DNA of 64,000 nt, taken from contig NZ_BOPC01000044.1 in the NCBI RefSeq assembly GCF_016863555.1, forward strand, positions 1 through 64,000. The letters are read 5' to 3'. The stretch comes from Micromonospora qiuiae. Its GTDB lineage: Bacteria; Actinomycetota; Actinomycetes; Mycobacteriales; Micromonosporaceae. The position numbers were made by a program, and so were the translations under genes. Each line of letters begins with the position of its first letter. Positions within the stretch are counted from its first letter, which is position 1. Below, piece after piece: positions 16,850 through 23,634 of the stretch. A model generated the notes under the pieces. That model made no database searches, was not told the DNA's origin, and was given only the letters and a program-made list of their open reading frames with translations.

Positions 16850-17845
16850 GTGGACGGTACCCCGGCCGCCGACGATGGTCGGCGCGCAGCCTCGATCACC
16901 CTCGACGGCATCGGCAAGCGTTACCCGGACGGCACCGAGGCGGTCCGCGACCTCAGCCTGCACGTCGACGCGGGCGAACTGGTCGTGCTGATCGGCCCAT
17001 CCGGCTGCGGTAAGTCGACCGTGTTGCGGATGGTGAACCGGCTGATCGAACCGACCAGCGGCCGGATCCTGCTCGGGGACGCCGACGTCACCCGGGTCGA
17101 CCCGGTGCGACTGCGGCGGCAGATCGGCTACGTGATCCAGAACGTCGGGCTGTTCCCCCACCAGACAGTGGCCGCGAACGTCGCCACGGTGCCCCGCCTG
17201 CTCGGCTGGTCCGCCGATCGCGCCCGGCATCGCGTCGGGGAGTTGCTGGAGTTGGTCGGCCTCGATCCGGGGCAGTTCGGCCGGCGCTACCCGCACGAGC
17301 TCTCCGGCGGCCAGCGGCAGCGGGTCGGCGTGGCCCGGGCACTCGCCGCCGATCCGGTGGTGCTGCTGATGGACGAGCCGTTCTCCGCCGTCGATCCGAT
17401 CGTGCGTGCCCGCCTTCAGGAGGAGTTCCTGCGCTTGCAGGCCGAGGTGCGCAAGACCATCGTGCTGGTCACCCACGACCTGGACGAGGCCGTCCGGCTC
17501 GGCGACCGGATCGCGGTGCTCTCCGAGGGCGGCCGGCTGGAACAGTACGACACCCCGGCGGCCCTGCTCGGTGCCCCCGCCACCCCCTTCGCCCGCGAGT
17601 TCGTCGGCGCCGACCGGGGCATCCGTCGGCTCGCGGTCACCCCGGTCACCCGGGAGGTACTCGAACCGCTGCCCGCCGACGGCGGCGCGGAACTGCCGGC
17701 GGTGTCGCTGGGCGGCTCGGCGTACGACGCGTTGGCCGTGCTGCTCACCTCGCCCACCGGTCACGCCGTGGTCACCGCGGAGGGCCAGCCGGTCGGGTTG
17801 CTCCGCCGGGAACGCGTCCTGGCGCTGGCCGAGCCACCCGTCTGA
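16850..17845 (+). CDS. Osmoprotectant ABC transporter ATP-binding protein
   Basis: A 331-residue ATPase that powers the betaine/choline-type transporter. Walker A is GPSGCGKST (about residues 50-58), the signature is LSGGQRQRVGVARAL (about 151-165), Walker B is VVLLMDEPFSAVDP, and the switch histidine is in VLVTHDLDEAVRLGDR. A C-terminal extension (about 260-331) resembles a single CBS-like regulatory module, as in OpuCA-type subunits. Start GTG 16850 follows GGCGGAAGG with good spacing. It is unusual that this subunit is divergent from its own permeases rather than cotranscribed. Confidence 0.88.
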   Translation: MDGTPAADDGRRAASITLDGIGKRYPDGTEAVRDLSLHVDAGELVVLIGPSGCGKSTVLRMVNRLIEPTSGRILLGDADVTRVDPVRLRRQIGYVIQNVGLFPHQTVAANVATVPRLLGWSADRARHRVGELLELVGLDPGQFGRRYPHELSGGQRQRVGVARALAADPVVLLMDEPFSAVDPIVRARLQEEFLRLQAEVRKTIVLVTHDLDEAVRLGDRIAVLSEGGRLEQYDTPAALLGAPATPFAREFVGADRGIRRLAVTPVTREVLEPLPADGGAELPAVSLGGSAYDALAVLLTSPTGHAVVTAEGQPVGLLRRERVLALAEPPV

Positions 17846-17857
17846 GCAGCCGGCGAA

Positions 17858-18349
17858 TCAGCGGCGTCCCCGGTAGCCACCCAGGGTCGCGATACCGATG
17901 ATCCAGCCGGTGAAGAGCCCGTACGCCGCACCGTCGCCAGCGGCCTGGAAGGCGCCGAGCAGCGACGGGTTGGTCCGGATCAGTGCGGTGAGCAGGGCCG
18001 CGAAGGCTCCCGCGAAGACGTACGCCGCCCAGCCGGCGAAGAACTGGCTGAGGGTGCCCCGGGCGCGGGCGAGTTGGAAGCCCGGAAGGAGATACAGGAA
18101 GACGAAGGTCAGGACCACCACGAGGATCGCCTTCAGATCCGCGGCGAAGATCTCCTGGATCGAGTCGGACGAGTCGAATCGCCAGGCCGGCCAGGCGAGC
18201 AGTCTCAGGAACCACCCGCTGGCGCTGTCCGGATCGGTGTTGTTCCTGGCCCAGTCGGCGTACCACGGGCTGCCGAAGACCAGGACGAGGATGAGCGCGG
18301 CGAGCGTGCCGGCGCCCGGTGCGGACTTGTAACGATTGGTGAGAGCCAT
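17858..18349 (-). CDS. Hypothetical four-helix membrane protein
   Basis: A 163-residue protein with about four predicted membrane helices: GAGTLAALILVLVFG near the start, AILVVVLTFVFLYLLPGFQL mid-protein, FAGWAAYVFAGAFAALLTAL, and AAYGLFTGWIIGIATLGGY before a basic C-terminus (RGRR). A soluble loop (about residues 32-70) lies between the first two helices. I do not recognise the family. It converges with the ABC ATPase gene, leaving a 12-base gap, and probably forms its own unit. Confidence 0.7.
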   Translation of the reverse strand: MALTNRYKSAPGAGTLAALILVLVFGSPWYADWARNNTDPDSASGWFLRLLAWPAWRFDSSDSIQEIFAADLKAILVVVLTFVFLYLLPGFQLARARGTLSQFFAGWAAYVFAGAFAALLTALIRTNPSLLGAFQAAGDGAAYGLFTGWIIGIATLGGYRGRR

Positions 18350-18424
18350 GGCCCCGCTAGTTCCCAGCGGATCGACATGGGCAAACGCGTTGTGCGATTT
18401 ATGGTGCTACGTCGGGCGTCGCAG

Positions 18425-18730
18425 TCAGTGCCGCATCAGGTAGTCGATGAAGGCGGCCCGCAGCAGCGGGGCGGACTCCTCGTAGCCGTGACCGGTCATC
18501 TCCCGCCACAACGCGACCGCCTCGTCGATCGTCGGTCCGACCGAGTTCGGGGCCCCGTCGAGCGCGGCGGCCTCGTCGGCGTTCGGCAGGTGACGCAGCA
18601 CCGACCAGAAGAACCCCACGTCACGGTTTTCCCGGGCCAACGCGAACGCCCGCTCGCGTAGCTCCTCCGTGGAAAGGACGTCCAGTTCCTCGAAGGACCG
18701 GCCCCCGGAAATCGATGATGCGTCGGTCAT
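18425..18730 (-). CDS. Small conserved-looking helical protein of unknown function
   Basis: A 101-residue soluble, acidic, probably all-helical protein containing LSTEELRERAFALARENRDVGFFWSVLRHLPNADEA in two segments, ending FIDYLMRH. There is no signal peptide or membrane helix. Codon use and GC match the neighbours. I do not recognise a named domain, and neither neighbour suggests a role. Confidence 0.65.
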   Translation of the reverse strand: MTDASSISGGRSFEELDVLSTEELRERAFALARENRDVGFFWSVLRHLPNADEAAALDGAPNSVGPTIDEAVALWREMTGHGYEESAPLLRAAFIDYLMRH

Positions 18731-18794
18731 GCGCCGAGCCTAACCGGCGAGATCAGCCCGGCTCGCCGACGACGCACCGGCGGCGAGCCAACCG

Positions 18795-20015
18795 TCACCG
18801 GTCGTCGGCGTCCCAGGTCCGTGATCCGGTCTCCCACCGACGGGTGCACCACGGATCGGCCGCGCCGCCGGTCGGCTGGCTGGGCAGAACGGGCGGCCAG
18901 TCGCCGACCGGCTCCGATCGTGGCAACGCCCACCCGCCGGCGTTCGCCGCGTCGCCGTCCGGTGGCGGCGCCGGCCGCACCGTCCGTCCCGGCGCCGGTC
19001 GGCCGTACGTCTCCACGAGCCGGGTGACGACCAGCCCGGCGGCAAGTGCCACACCACCGACCGCCCAGCGGCTCACCGTCCAGCCACGCAGCTGTGCGTA
19101 CGCGAAGAACAGGCCGATCGCGCCGGCCGCCAGGAGCGTGCCGAACACGCCGCCCCGCAGACCGAAGGCGCTGGTGCCGGCGAGCAGGGCGGCGCCTACC
19201 GCCAGCACCGTCCAGTCGAGCCCGGCGGCCGGCGCCACCGCGCCGTCGGCCGAAGCGACGAGCGCACCCGCGAGCATCGCCAGCACAGTGGAGCAGACGT
19301 ACGCGCCGGTGGTGACGACGGCCGCCGCCACCCCACGCCGCCGTGCCGGGTCGGCGATCGGACGGAATCGACCGACCAGCCGACGAATCGGCCCCATCGC
19401 CCCGAACAACCCACCGATGACCGCGATCGCGGCGAACCCGACGAAGAGCTGCCCGGCGATGCTGCGCGGATCGTGGTCCCCCTGCACGAGCACCGGCGCG
19501 GAACGCTGCTCGACGTAGACGACGACCCCGACCGCGCCGCCCAGGCTGGCCGCCCAGCCCGGCACGTGCAGCACCACGACGACCAGCCCCAGCAGCAGCC
19601 CACCGCCCGCAGCGACCACGGCGGCCGTACCGACGGCGACGAGCAGACCCCGGTCGCTCTGCTCGGCGAAGTGCAGCCCGGCCGCGACCGCCACCGGCCC
19701 GATCGCGAGATTCACCGCGGCGGTACGCAGACTCAGCCCGGCGGCCATCGCCAACAGGCCGAGACCGACCACGTCGATGATGAGGGCGCGGAGCCCACTG
19801 CCCCGCAACGTCGCCGGATTCTCCTGCCAGACCAGATACATCAGGGCACCGAACCCGAGCAGCAGAAGCGTCTCCCAGAGCACATGGACACCGAACCGAT
19901 CCCGGCCCGGCTCGCCGTCCTGCAAGTCGTCGACGAGCGTGGTGTCCGCCACATCGCCGGGCACCGCGGAGGTCGGCTCCGGCGGGCCTTTCCGGCCCGA
20001 TTCGTCGTAGCCCAT
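18795..20015 (-). CDS. Polytopic membrane protein resembling RbsC-type ABC permeases
   Basis: A 406-residue protein with a charged N-terminus (about 1-45), some nine or ten membrane helices (about 45-340) and a Pro/Trp-rich cytoplasmic tail. GLGLLAMAAGLSLRTAAVNL followed by AIGPVAVAAG resembles the core of ribose/branched-substrate permeases (BPD_transp_2), where a GGIDLS-type segment lies at this place. No ATPase or sugar-binding protein is encoded next to it, so a transport role is uncertain. It may be a repurposed permease. Confidence 0.6.
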   Translation of the reverse strand: MGYDESGRKGPPEPTSAVPGDVADTTLVDDLQDGEPGRDRFGVHVLWETLLLLGFGALMYLVWQENPATLRGSGLRALIIDVVGLGLLAMAAGLSLRTAAVNLAIGPVAVAAGLHFAEQSDRGLLVAVGTAAVVAAGGGLLLGLVVVVLHVPGWAASLGGAVGVVVYVEQRSAPVLVQGDHDPRSIAGQLFVGFAAIAVIGGLFGAMGPIRRLVGRFRPIADPARRRGVAAAVVTTGAYVCSTVLAMLAGALVASADGAVAPAAGLDWTVLAVGAALLAGTSAFGLRGGVFGTLLAAGAIGLFFAYAQLRGWTVSRWAVGGVALAAGLVVTRLVETYGRPAPGRTVRPAPPPDGDAANAGGWALPRSEPVGDWPPVLPSQPTGGAADPWCTRRWETGSRTWDADDR

Positions 20016-20151
20016 GATTCCTGCCTCCCAGCGGCCGCCCCGGACAGCACCGACGTGCGGGCGGACCGCGGCGGCCGTCGCCTTCCGGTCGCAGGCACCG
20101 TACCCACGCTTCCGGCCGGGCCGTAACCCCCTGGAAGTGGGTGTCGGACGC

Positions 20152-20670
20152 CTACCGCCGGCCCGGGCGGGTTTCCCGGTCGTCGGGCTCGTGCTCGTCC
20201 TCCGGCCGCTCCGGGACTCGGCACGACCGCTCCAGCCAGAGCGCGGCGGCGACCAGGGCGACCGAGGCCAGCACGCCGGCGAGGGCGGCGGGGCGGTCCT
20301 CGCCGGCGGCCCGCGTGGTCTGCACGAACAACCAGCCGGTCAGCCCCGCGTAGAAGCCGGCGAAGATTGCCCCGACCAGGGCGGACGCCTTGGCCAGCAC
20401 GACGAAGCGGGCCACCATCAGCGGGTTCACGGGGTCACGACCGGGCCGACGTTCGATCCGCCCTCGGGTGTTGATCGCGGCGTACGCCTCCAGCACCGCG
20501 AGGCCGGCCAGGGTGACCACCGGAAGCCACGGCAGCGGGGGCAGCTGGTTGTAGTAGAAACTGCTGATCAGCAACCAGGCGGCCGCCGCGGCGGCCAGGG
20601 CGGTCACCACCAGGGTCGAGATGCGGGTCGGTCCCATCCGCGGCCCGTCGGGAGGTGGGGACTGCGTCAT
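20152..20670 (-). CDS. DUF3180 membrane protein
   Basis: A 172-residue protein with four membrane helices (ISTLVVTALAAAAAAWLLIS, LPWLPVVTLAGLAVLEAYAAI, ALVGAIFAGFYAGLTGWLFV, ALAGVLASVALVAAALWLE) and an acidic tail. It matches the DUF3180 protein that follows folK in many actinobacteria. Its ATG at 20670 overlaps the folK stop (ATGA), so it is translationally coupled to the folate genes. The function is unknown; conserved linkage suggests a link to pterin or folate metabolism. Confidence 0.82.
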   Translation of the reverse strand: MTQSPPPDGPRMGPTRISTLVVTALAAAAAAWLLISSFYYNQLPPLPWLPVVTLAGLAVLEAYAAINTRGRIERRPGRDPVNPLMVARFVVLAKASALVGAIFAGFYAGLTGWLFVQTTRAAGEDRPAALAGVLASVALVAAALWLERSCRVPERPEDEHEPDDRETRPGRR

Positions 20671-21194
20671 GCTCCCGACTCTAACGGCAGATCCGGTCGC
20701 GGGCGCAGTTCCGTGACCTCGGCGGCGGCCGGGCCGGAGGTCAGCAGGTCGGTCAGCCAACCATGCCCCGGCAGCTGAGCGTAGGGTTGGATGTCGATCC
20801 ACGGCCGGAGCACGAAGGCACGCAGATGCGCCCGCGGATGCGGCAGGATCAACTCCGGGTCGTCGCTGAGCACCGGCCGGTCGTCCTCGGTCCACACCGC
20901 GACGACATCAACGTCGAGCGTGCGGGGCCCGAACCGCCGTCGCGGGTCCCGGACCCGGCCCGCGGCCTGCTCCGCCGCCCGGGCCAACGCCAACCAGTCG
21001 TACGGGCCGGCCGCCGGGTCCGCGGCCAACAGCACCGCGTTCAGGTACGCCGGCTGCTCGGTGTCGCCCCACGGCGGGGTCTCGTACACCCCCGAGACCA
21101 CCAGCACGCTGTCACCGAACGCCGCCAGGGCGGTACGCAGGTGACCGAGCCGGTCGCCGAGGTTGCTGCCGAGAGAGAGCACGGCGCGGGTCAT
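20667..21194 (-). CDS. folK: 6-hydroxymethyl-7,8-dihydropterin pyrophosphokinase
   Basis: A 175-residue enzyme that transfers pyrophosphate from ATP to 6-hydroxymethyl-dihydropterin in folate synthesis. It begins with the family opening VLSLGSNLGDRLGHLRTAL and has SGVYETPPWGDTEQPAYLNA and the signature FGPRTLDVDVV (about residues 87-97), followed by LPHPRAHLRAFVL. The length is typical. ATGA overlaps join it to folB upstream and DUF3180 downstream, so folP-folB-folK-DUF3180 form one coupled operon. Confidence 0.95.
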   Translation of the reverse strand: MTRAVLSLGSNLGDRLGHLRTALAAFGDSVLVVSGVYETPPWGDTEQPAYLNAVLLAADPAAGPYDWLALARAAEQAAGRVRDPRRRFGPRTLDVDVVAVWTEDDRPVLSDDPELILPHPRAHLRAFVLRPWIDIQPYAQLPGHGWLTDLLTSGPAAAEVTELRPRPDLPLESGA

Positions 21195-21556
21195 CGGGTC
21201 CGCGTCCGACGCATCGTGACGGCGACGTCGGTGAAGGCGTGCGCAACCGGTGCCTCGGGTTTGTGCACGGTGACCGTCGCGCCGGACACCCGGGGATCGG
21301 CCAGGCAGACCTCGATCAGCCGATCGGCGAGGGTCTCGATCAGATTCACCGGCTCGCCGGTGACCACCGCGACCAGACGGTCGGCCAGTTCGCCGTAGTG
21401 CACGGTGTCGGCCACGTCATCGGACCGGGCGGCCGAGGTGAGATCCAACTCCAGTACGGCGTCCACGACGAACTCCTGCCCCCGGGCGCGTTCGAAGTCG
21501 TACACCCCGTGCCGGCCGTGCGCCCGCAGGCCGGTCAGCTCGATCCGATCGGTCAC
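21191..21556 (-). CDS. folB: Dihydroneopterin aldolase
   Basis: A 121-residue enzyme that cleaves dihydroneopterin to 6-hydroxymethyl-dihydropterin and glycolaldehyde. Conserved segments are IELTGLRAHGRHGVYDFER at the N-terminus, DTVHYGELADRLVAVV and NLIETLADRLIEVCL. Start GTG 21556 overlaps the folP stop, and its stop overlaps the folK start. The length matches the octameric family (about 120). Confidence 0.95.
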   Translation of the reverse strand: MTDRIELTGLRAHGRHGVYDFERARGQEFVVDAVLELDLTSAARSDDVADTVHYGELADRLVAVVTGEPVNLIETLADRLIEVCLADPRVSGATVTVHKPEAPVAHAFTDVAVTMRRTRTR

Positions 21557-22497
21557 CGCCGTACCCCCCGGTCAGTCCGTTGATCTGCGGGGCCGGGTGC
21601 GACGCCGACGGCCACGGCGTCCGGCGCGATTGCCCCGACCTGCCTGGCAGCGGGCGGCCAGGCCAGCTGCGGGCGGCCGGTGGCCTGCCAGACGGCGAGC
21701 GCGTCGGCGGTCGCGCGCACGTCGTGCACGCGCACCCCCCAGGCGCCGGCGGCAACGGCGAGCAGGCTGGTGGCGACGGTGGCCGCTTCCCGCCCGCCGA
21801 TGGGACGCGGCGTGCCGTCGGGCCCGGCCAGCAGCAGACCGAGGTACGACTTGCGGCTCGCCCCGAACAGCAGCGGGTAGCCCAGCTCCAGCAGTTCGGG
21901 GAGCCGGGCGCTGAGCTGCCAGTTGTGTGCCGCCGTCTTGGCGAAGCCGAGACCCGGGTCGATGACGATGCGGTCCGCGGCCACCCCGGCGGCGAGCGCC
22001 GCCTCCACCCGCTGATCGAGTTCGGCACGTACGTCGGCGACCACATCGCGGTAGCTGGCCAGCTCGCTCATCTGCCGGGAGTGGCCCCGCCAGTGCATCA
22101 GCACCCAGGGACAGCCGGCGTCCCGGACGACCCGGGCCATGTGCGGATCGGCCAGGCCGCCGGAGACGTCGTTGACCACGACCGCGCCGGCCGCGAGGGC
22201 CGCCTCGGCGACCCGGGCGCGAGTGGTGTCGATGCTGACCGGCACGCCGGCCGCGGTCAGCTCCCGGATCACCGGCAGCACCCGGGCAGTTTCGGTCTCG
22301 GCGTCGACGCGATCGGCGCCGGGGCGGGTCGACTCTCCACCCACATCCACCAACCCGGCTCCGTCGGCACGCAGCCGCACTCCGTGTGCGACGGCGGCAT
22401 CGACGTCGGCGTAGCGTCCGCCATCGGAGAACGAATCGGGCGTGACGTTCAGGACGCCCATCACCACCGGGGCCGGGGCCCGTACCAGATCGGTCAC
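21553..22497 (-). CDS. folP: Dihydropteroate synthase
   Basis: A 314-residue TIM-barrel enzyme that condenses dihydropterin pyrophosphate with p-aminobenzoate; it is the sulfonamide target. Conserved blocks are MGVLNVTPDSFSDGGRYADV (about residues 13-32), VDVGGESTRPGADRV, VNDVSGGLADPHMARV, DPGLGFAKT and FGASRKSYLG. Start GTG 22497 is chosen because family members begin about 12 residues before MGVLNVTPD; upstream frame extensions lack similarity. In mycobacteria folE lies directly upstream. Here a 13-kb plus-strand cluster separates folE from folP. Confidence 0.94.
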   Translation of the reverse strand: MTDLVRAPAPVVMGVLNVTPDSFSDGGRYADVDAAVAHGVRLRADGAGLVDVGGESTRPGADRVDAETETARVLPVIRELTAAGVPVSIDTTRARVAEAALAAGAVVVNDVSGGLADPHMARVVRDAGCPWVLMHWRGHSRQMSELASYRDVVADVRAELDQRVEAALAAGVAADRIVIDPGLGFAKTAAHNWQLSARLPELLELGYPLLFGASRKSYLGLLLAGPDGTPRPIGGREAATVATSLLAVAAGAWGVRVHDVRATADALAVWQATGRPQLAWPPAARQVGAIAPDAVAVGVAPGPADQRTDRGVRR

Positions 22498-22839
22498 GAC
22501 TAGACGGTACCGGTCCCCTCGACCACGTCGGGCAGCCCGGGTCGAAGGCCCTGACATGCGATTTGGAACAGGTGTACGATCGGTCGTCCGGGTCGAATCG
22601 GGCAGCCTCTTCGCGGCTTGTCGCAAAGGAGGGCGGCCCGTACGCTGTGGAATTGCCCGGCATCGAGATGGTGACGCGGTCAAGGAGGGCCGAAGCGGGA
22701 GAATTCGCCCAGAAATCGCCACCTTCCGTGGCGAGCGACGCACGCAGGGTCTTGGCCACTGCAGGCGTGCGCATCAATCCCGTCAGGCTTACCTACTGCA
22801 CCACCGCGGCGCCGCCGGCCGCGACTTGGGGAGGTTCCA
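22498..22839. other. Divergent intergenic region between folP and the type IV secretion-like cluster
   Basis: This 342-base gap must hold the promoter of folP-folB-folK (minus) and that of the plus-strand cluster. It is less GC-rich than its surroundings. GAACaggtGTAC at 22567-22578 is one base from the actinobacterial SOS operator pattern GAAC-N4-GTTC, but no second site supports it. GGGGAGG at 22828-22834 is the ribosome binding site of the first cluster gene. Open frames through the region are biased and lack recognisable domains. Confidence 0.5.
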
Positions 22840-23157
22840 GTGATCGCCATCGAGCTGATGGAAACGGCGTCCACCAACGCCCTCCACCTGCTCTCCTCCG
22901 TGGCGTCGTCGATCCCGCTCGCCGCCGAAGAGCCGAAGGGGATCAACACAGAGGGCGTCGTCACCTTCTTCGCCAGCAAGATCGCACCGATCCTACTGGC
23001 CGTGCTGGGCGTCATCTTCATCGGCCGTGCCAGCCGGGGCGAGATCTCCAAGGTGCTGACCAGCTCCGCCATCGCGATCGTCGGGTTGGCCTTCATCGCC
23101 GGGGCAGCCACCCTCTTCTTCATCGGTGACTTCCTGATCAACCTGATCTTCCAGTAG
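22840..23157 (+). CDS. VirB2/TrbC-like small membrane protein
   Basis: A 105-residue protein with an N-terminal segment ending in SIPLAAEEP, then two membrane helices (IAPILLAVLGVIFIGRAS and LTSSAIAIVGLAFIAGAATL) separated by a short charged loop. The size, two-helix layout and position as first gene before VirB3- and VirB4-like genes fit a type IV secretion pilin-like subunit. Sequence alone is not diagnostic. Start GTG 22840 is supported by GGGGAGG at 22828. It starts a tightly packed plus-strand operon. Confidence 0.6.
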   Translation: MIAIELMETASTNALHLLSSVASSIPLAAEEPKGINTEGVVTFFASKIAPILLAVLGVIFIGRASRGEISKVLTSSAIAIVGLAFIAGAATLFFIGDFLINLIFQ

Positions 23158-23170
23158 GCGCGGGCACGAG

Positions 23171-23533
23171 ATGCGGCTACGCACCGACGACGACATCTAC
23201 CGGGCCCGCCTGGTCTACCTCGGGCCGCCCGGCTACACCCTTCCGGTCCACCTGCCGTACGCCCAGTACGGCCTGTTCATCCTGCTTGTTCCCCTCTACA
23301 TGTTCATCCATTGGCTGTTCACGCTGCAGGTCGAGTTCTTCCCCGCGTGGGAGATCGCCCTCGCCATCGTGACCACCTCGTTCGTCTTCCGGTACGTCGA
23401 CCCTGATCGGCCGGCGCGCATGGTGATCCGTACCGCGCTGACCGACTGGCGACGCACCCGGGAGCCGGCCGCCGAGCAGCGCGATCCGCGCCTGGTCGGC
23501 AGCGGGATCAGGATCCGGGAGGAACTGGCATGA
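23171..23533 (+). CDS. VirB3/PrgI-like membrane protein
   Basis: A 120-residue protein with paired central hydrophobic helices (YGLFILLVPLYMFIHWLF and FFPAWEIALAIVTTSFVF) flanked by charged ends (MRLRTDDDIYRARLVYLG and a basic RTALTDWRRTRE tail). This resembles PrgI/VirB3 proteins, which are encoded just before VirB4 and recruit that ATPase to the membrane. Its stop overlaps the start of a 34-codon ORF (ATGA). The assignment depends on topology and neighbourhood. Confidence 0.6.
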   Translation: MRLRTDDDIYRARLVYLGPPGYTLPVHLPYAQYGLFILLVPLYMFIHWLFTLQVEFFPAWEIALAIVTTSFVFRYVDPDRPARMVIRTALTDWRRTREPAAEQRDPRLVGSGIRIREELA

Positions 23534-23634
23534 CCGGCTGCACGCCGTACGGGCCGCCCAAGAGGTCGTCGGTAGACCTCGGGGAGCACGGCCGCCCCAC
23601 ACCGTCGGCGGATGCGGGCAGGGCGATCGCATGA
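23530..23634 (+). CDS. 34-codon ORF coupled between VirB3-like and VirB4-like genes
   Basis: The ATG at 23530 overlaps the preceding stop as ATGA, and the TGA at 23632 overlaps the ATG of the VirB4-like gene at 23631. The predicted peptide begins MTGCTPYGPPKRSSVD and ends ADAGRAIA. It has no hydrophobic stretch and one cysteine. Exact four-base overlaps at both ends suggest it is translated, if only to carry ribosomes to the ATPase gene. No homologue is recognised. Confidence 0.5.
   Translation: MTGCTPYGPPKRSSVDLGEHGRPTPSADAGRAIA

Noticed and set aside
22567..22578. LexA/SOS-like box GAACaggtGTAC
   Set aside because: It has one mismatch to the core, no second site and no adjacent repair gene. 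Such a 12-mer is expected by chance in 64 kb.
22563..23129. 188-codon plus-strand frame upstream of and overlapping the VirB2-like gene
   Set aside because: It has no recognisable domain, lacks a ribosome binding site and conflicts with the better supported gene at 22840.
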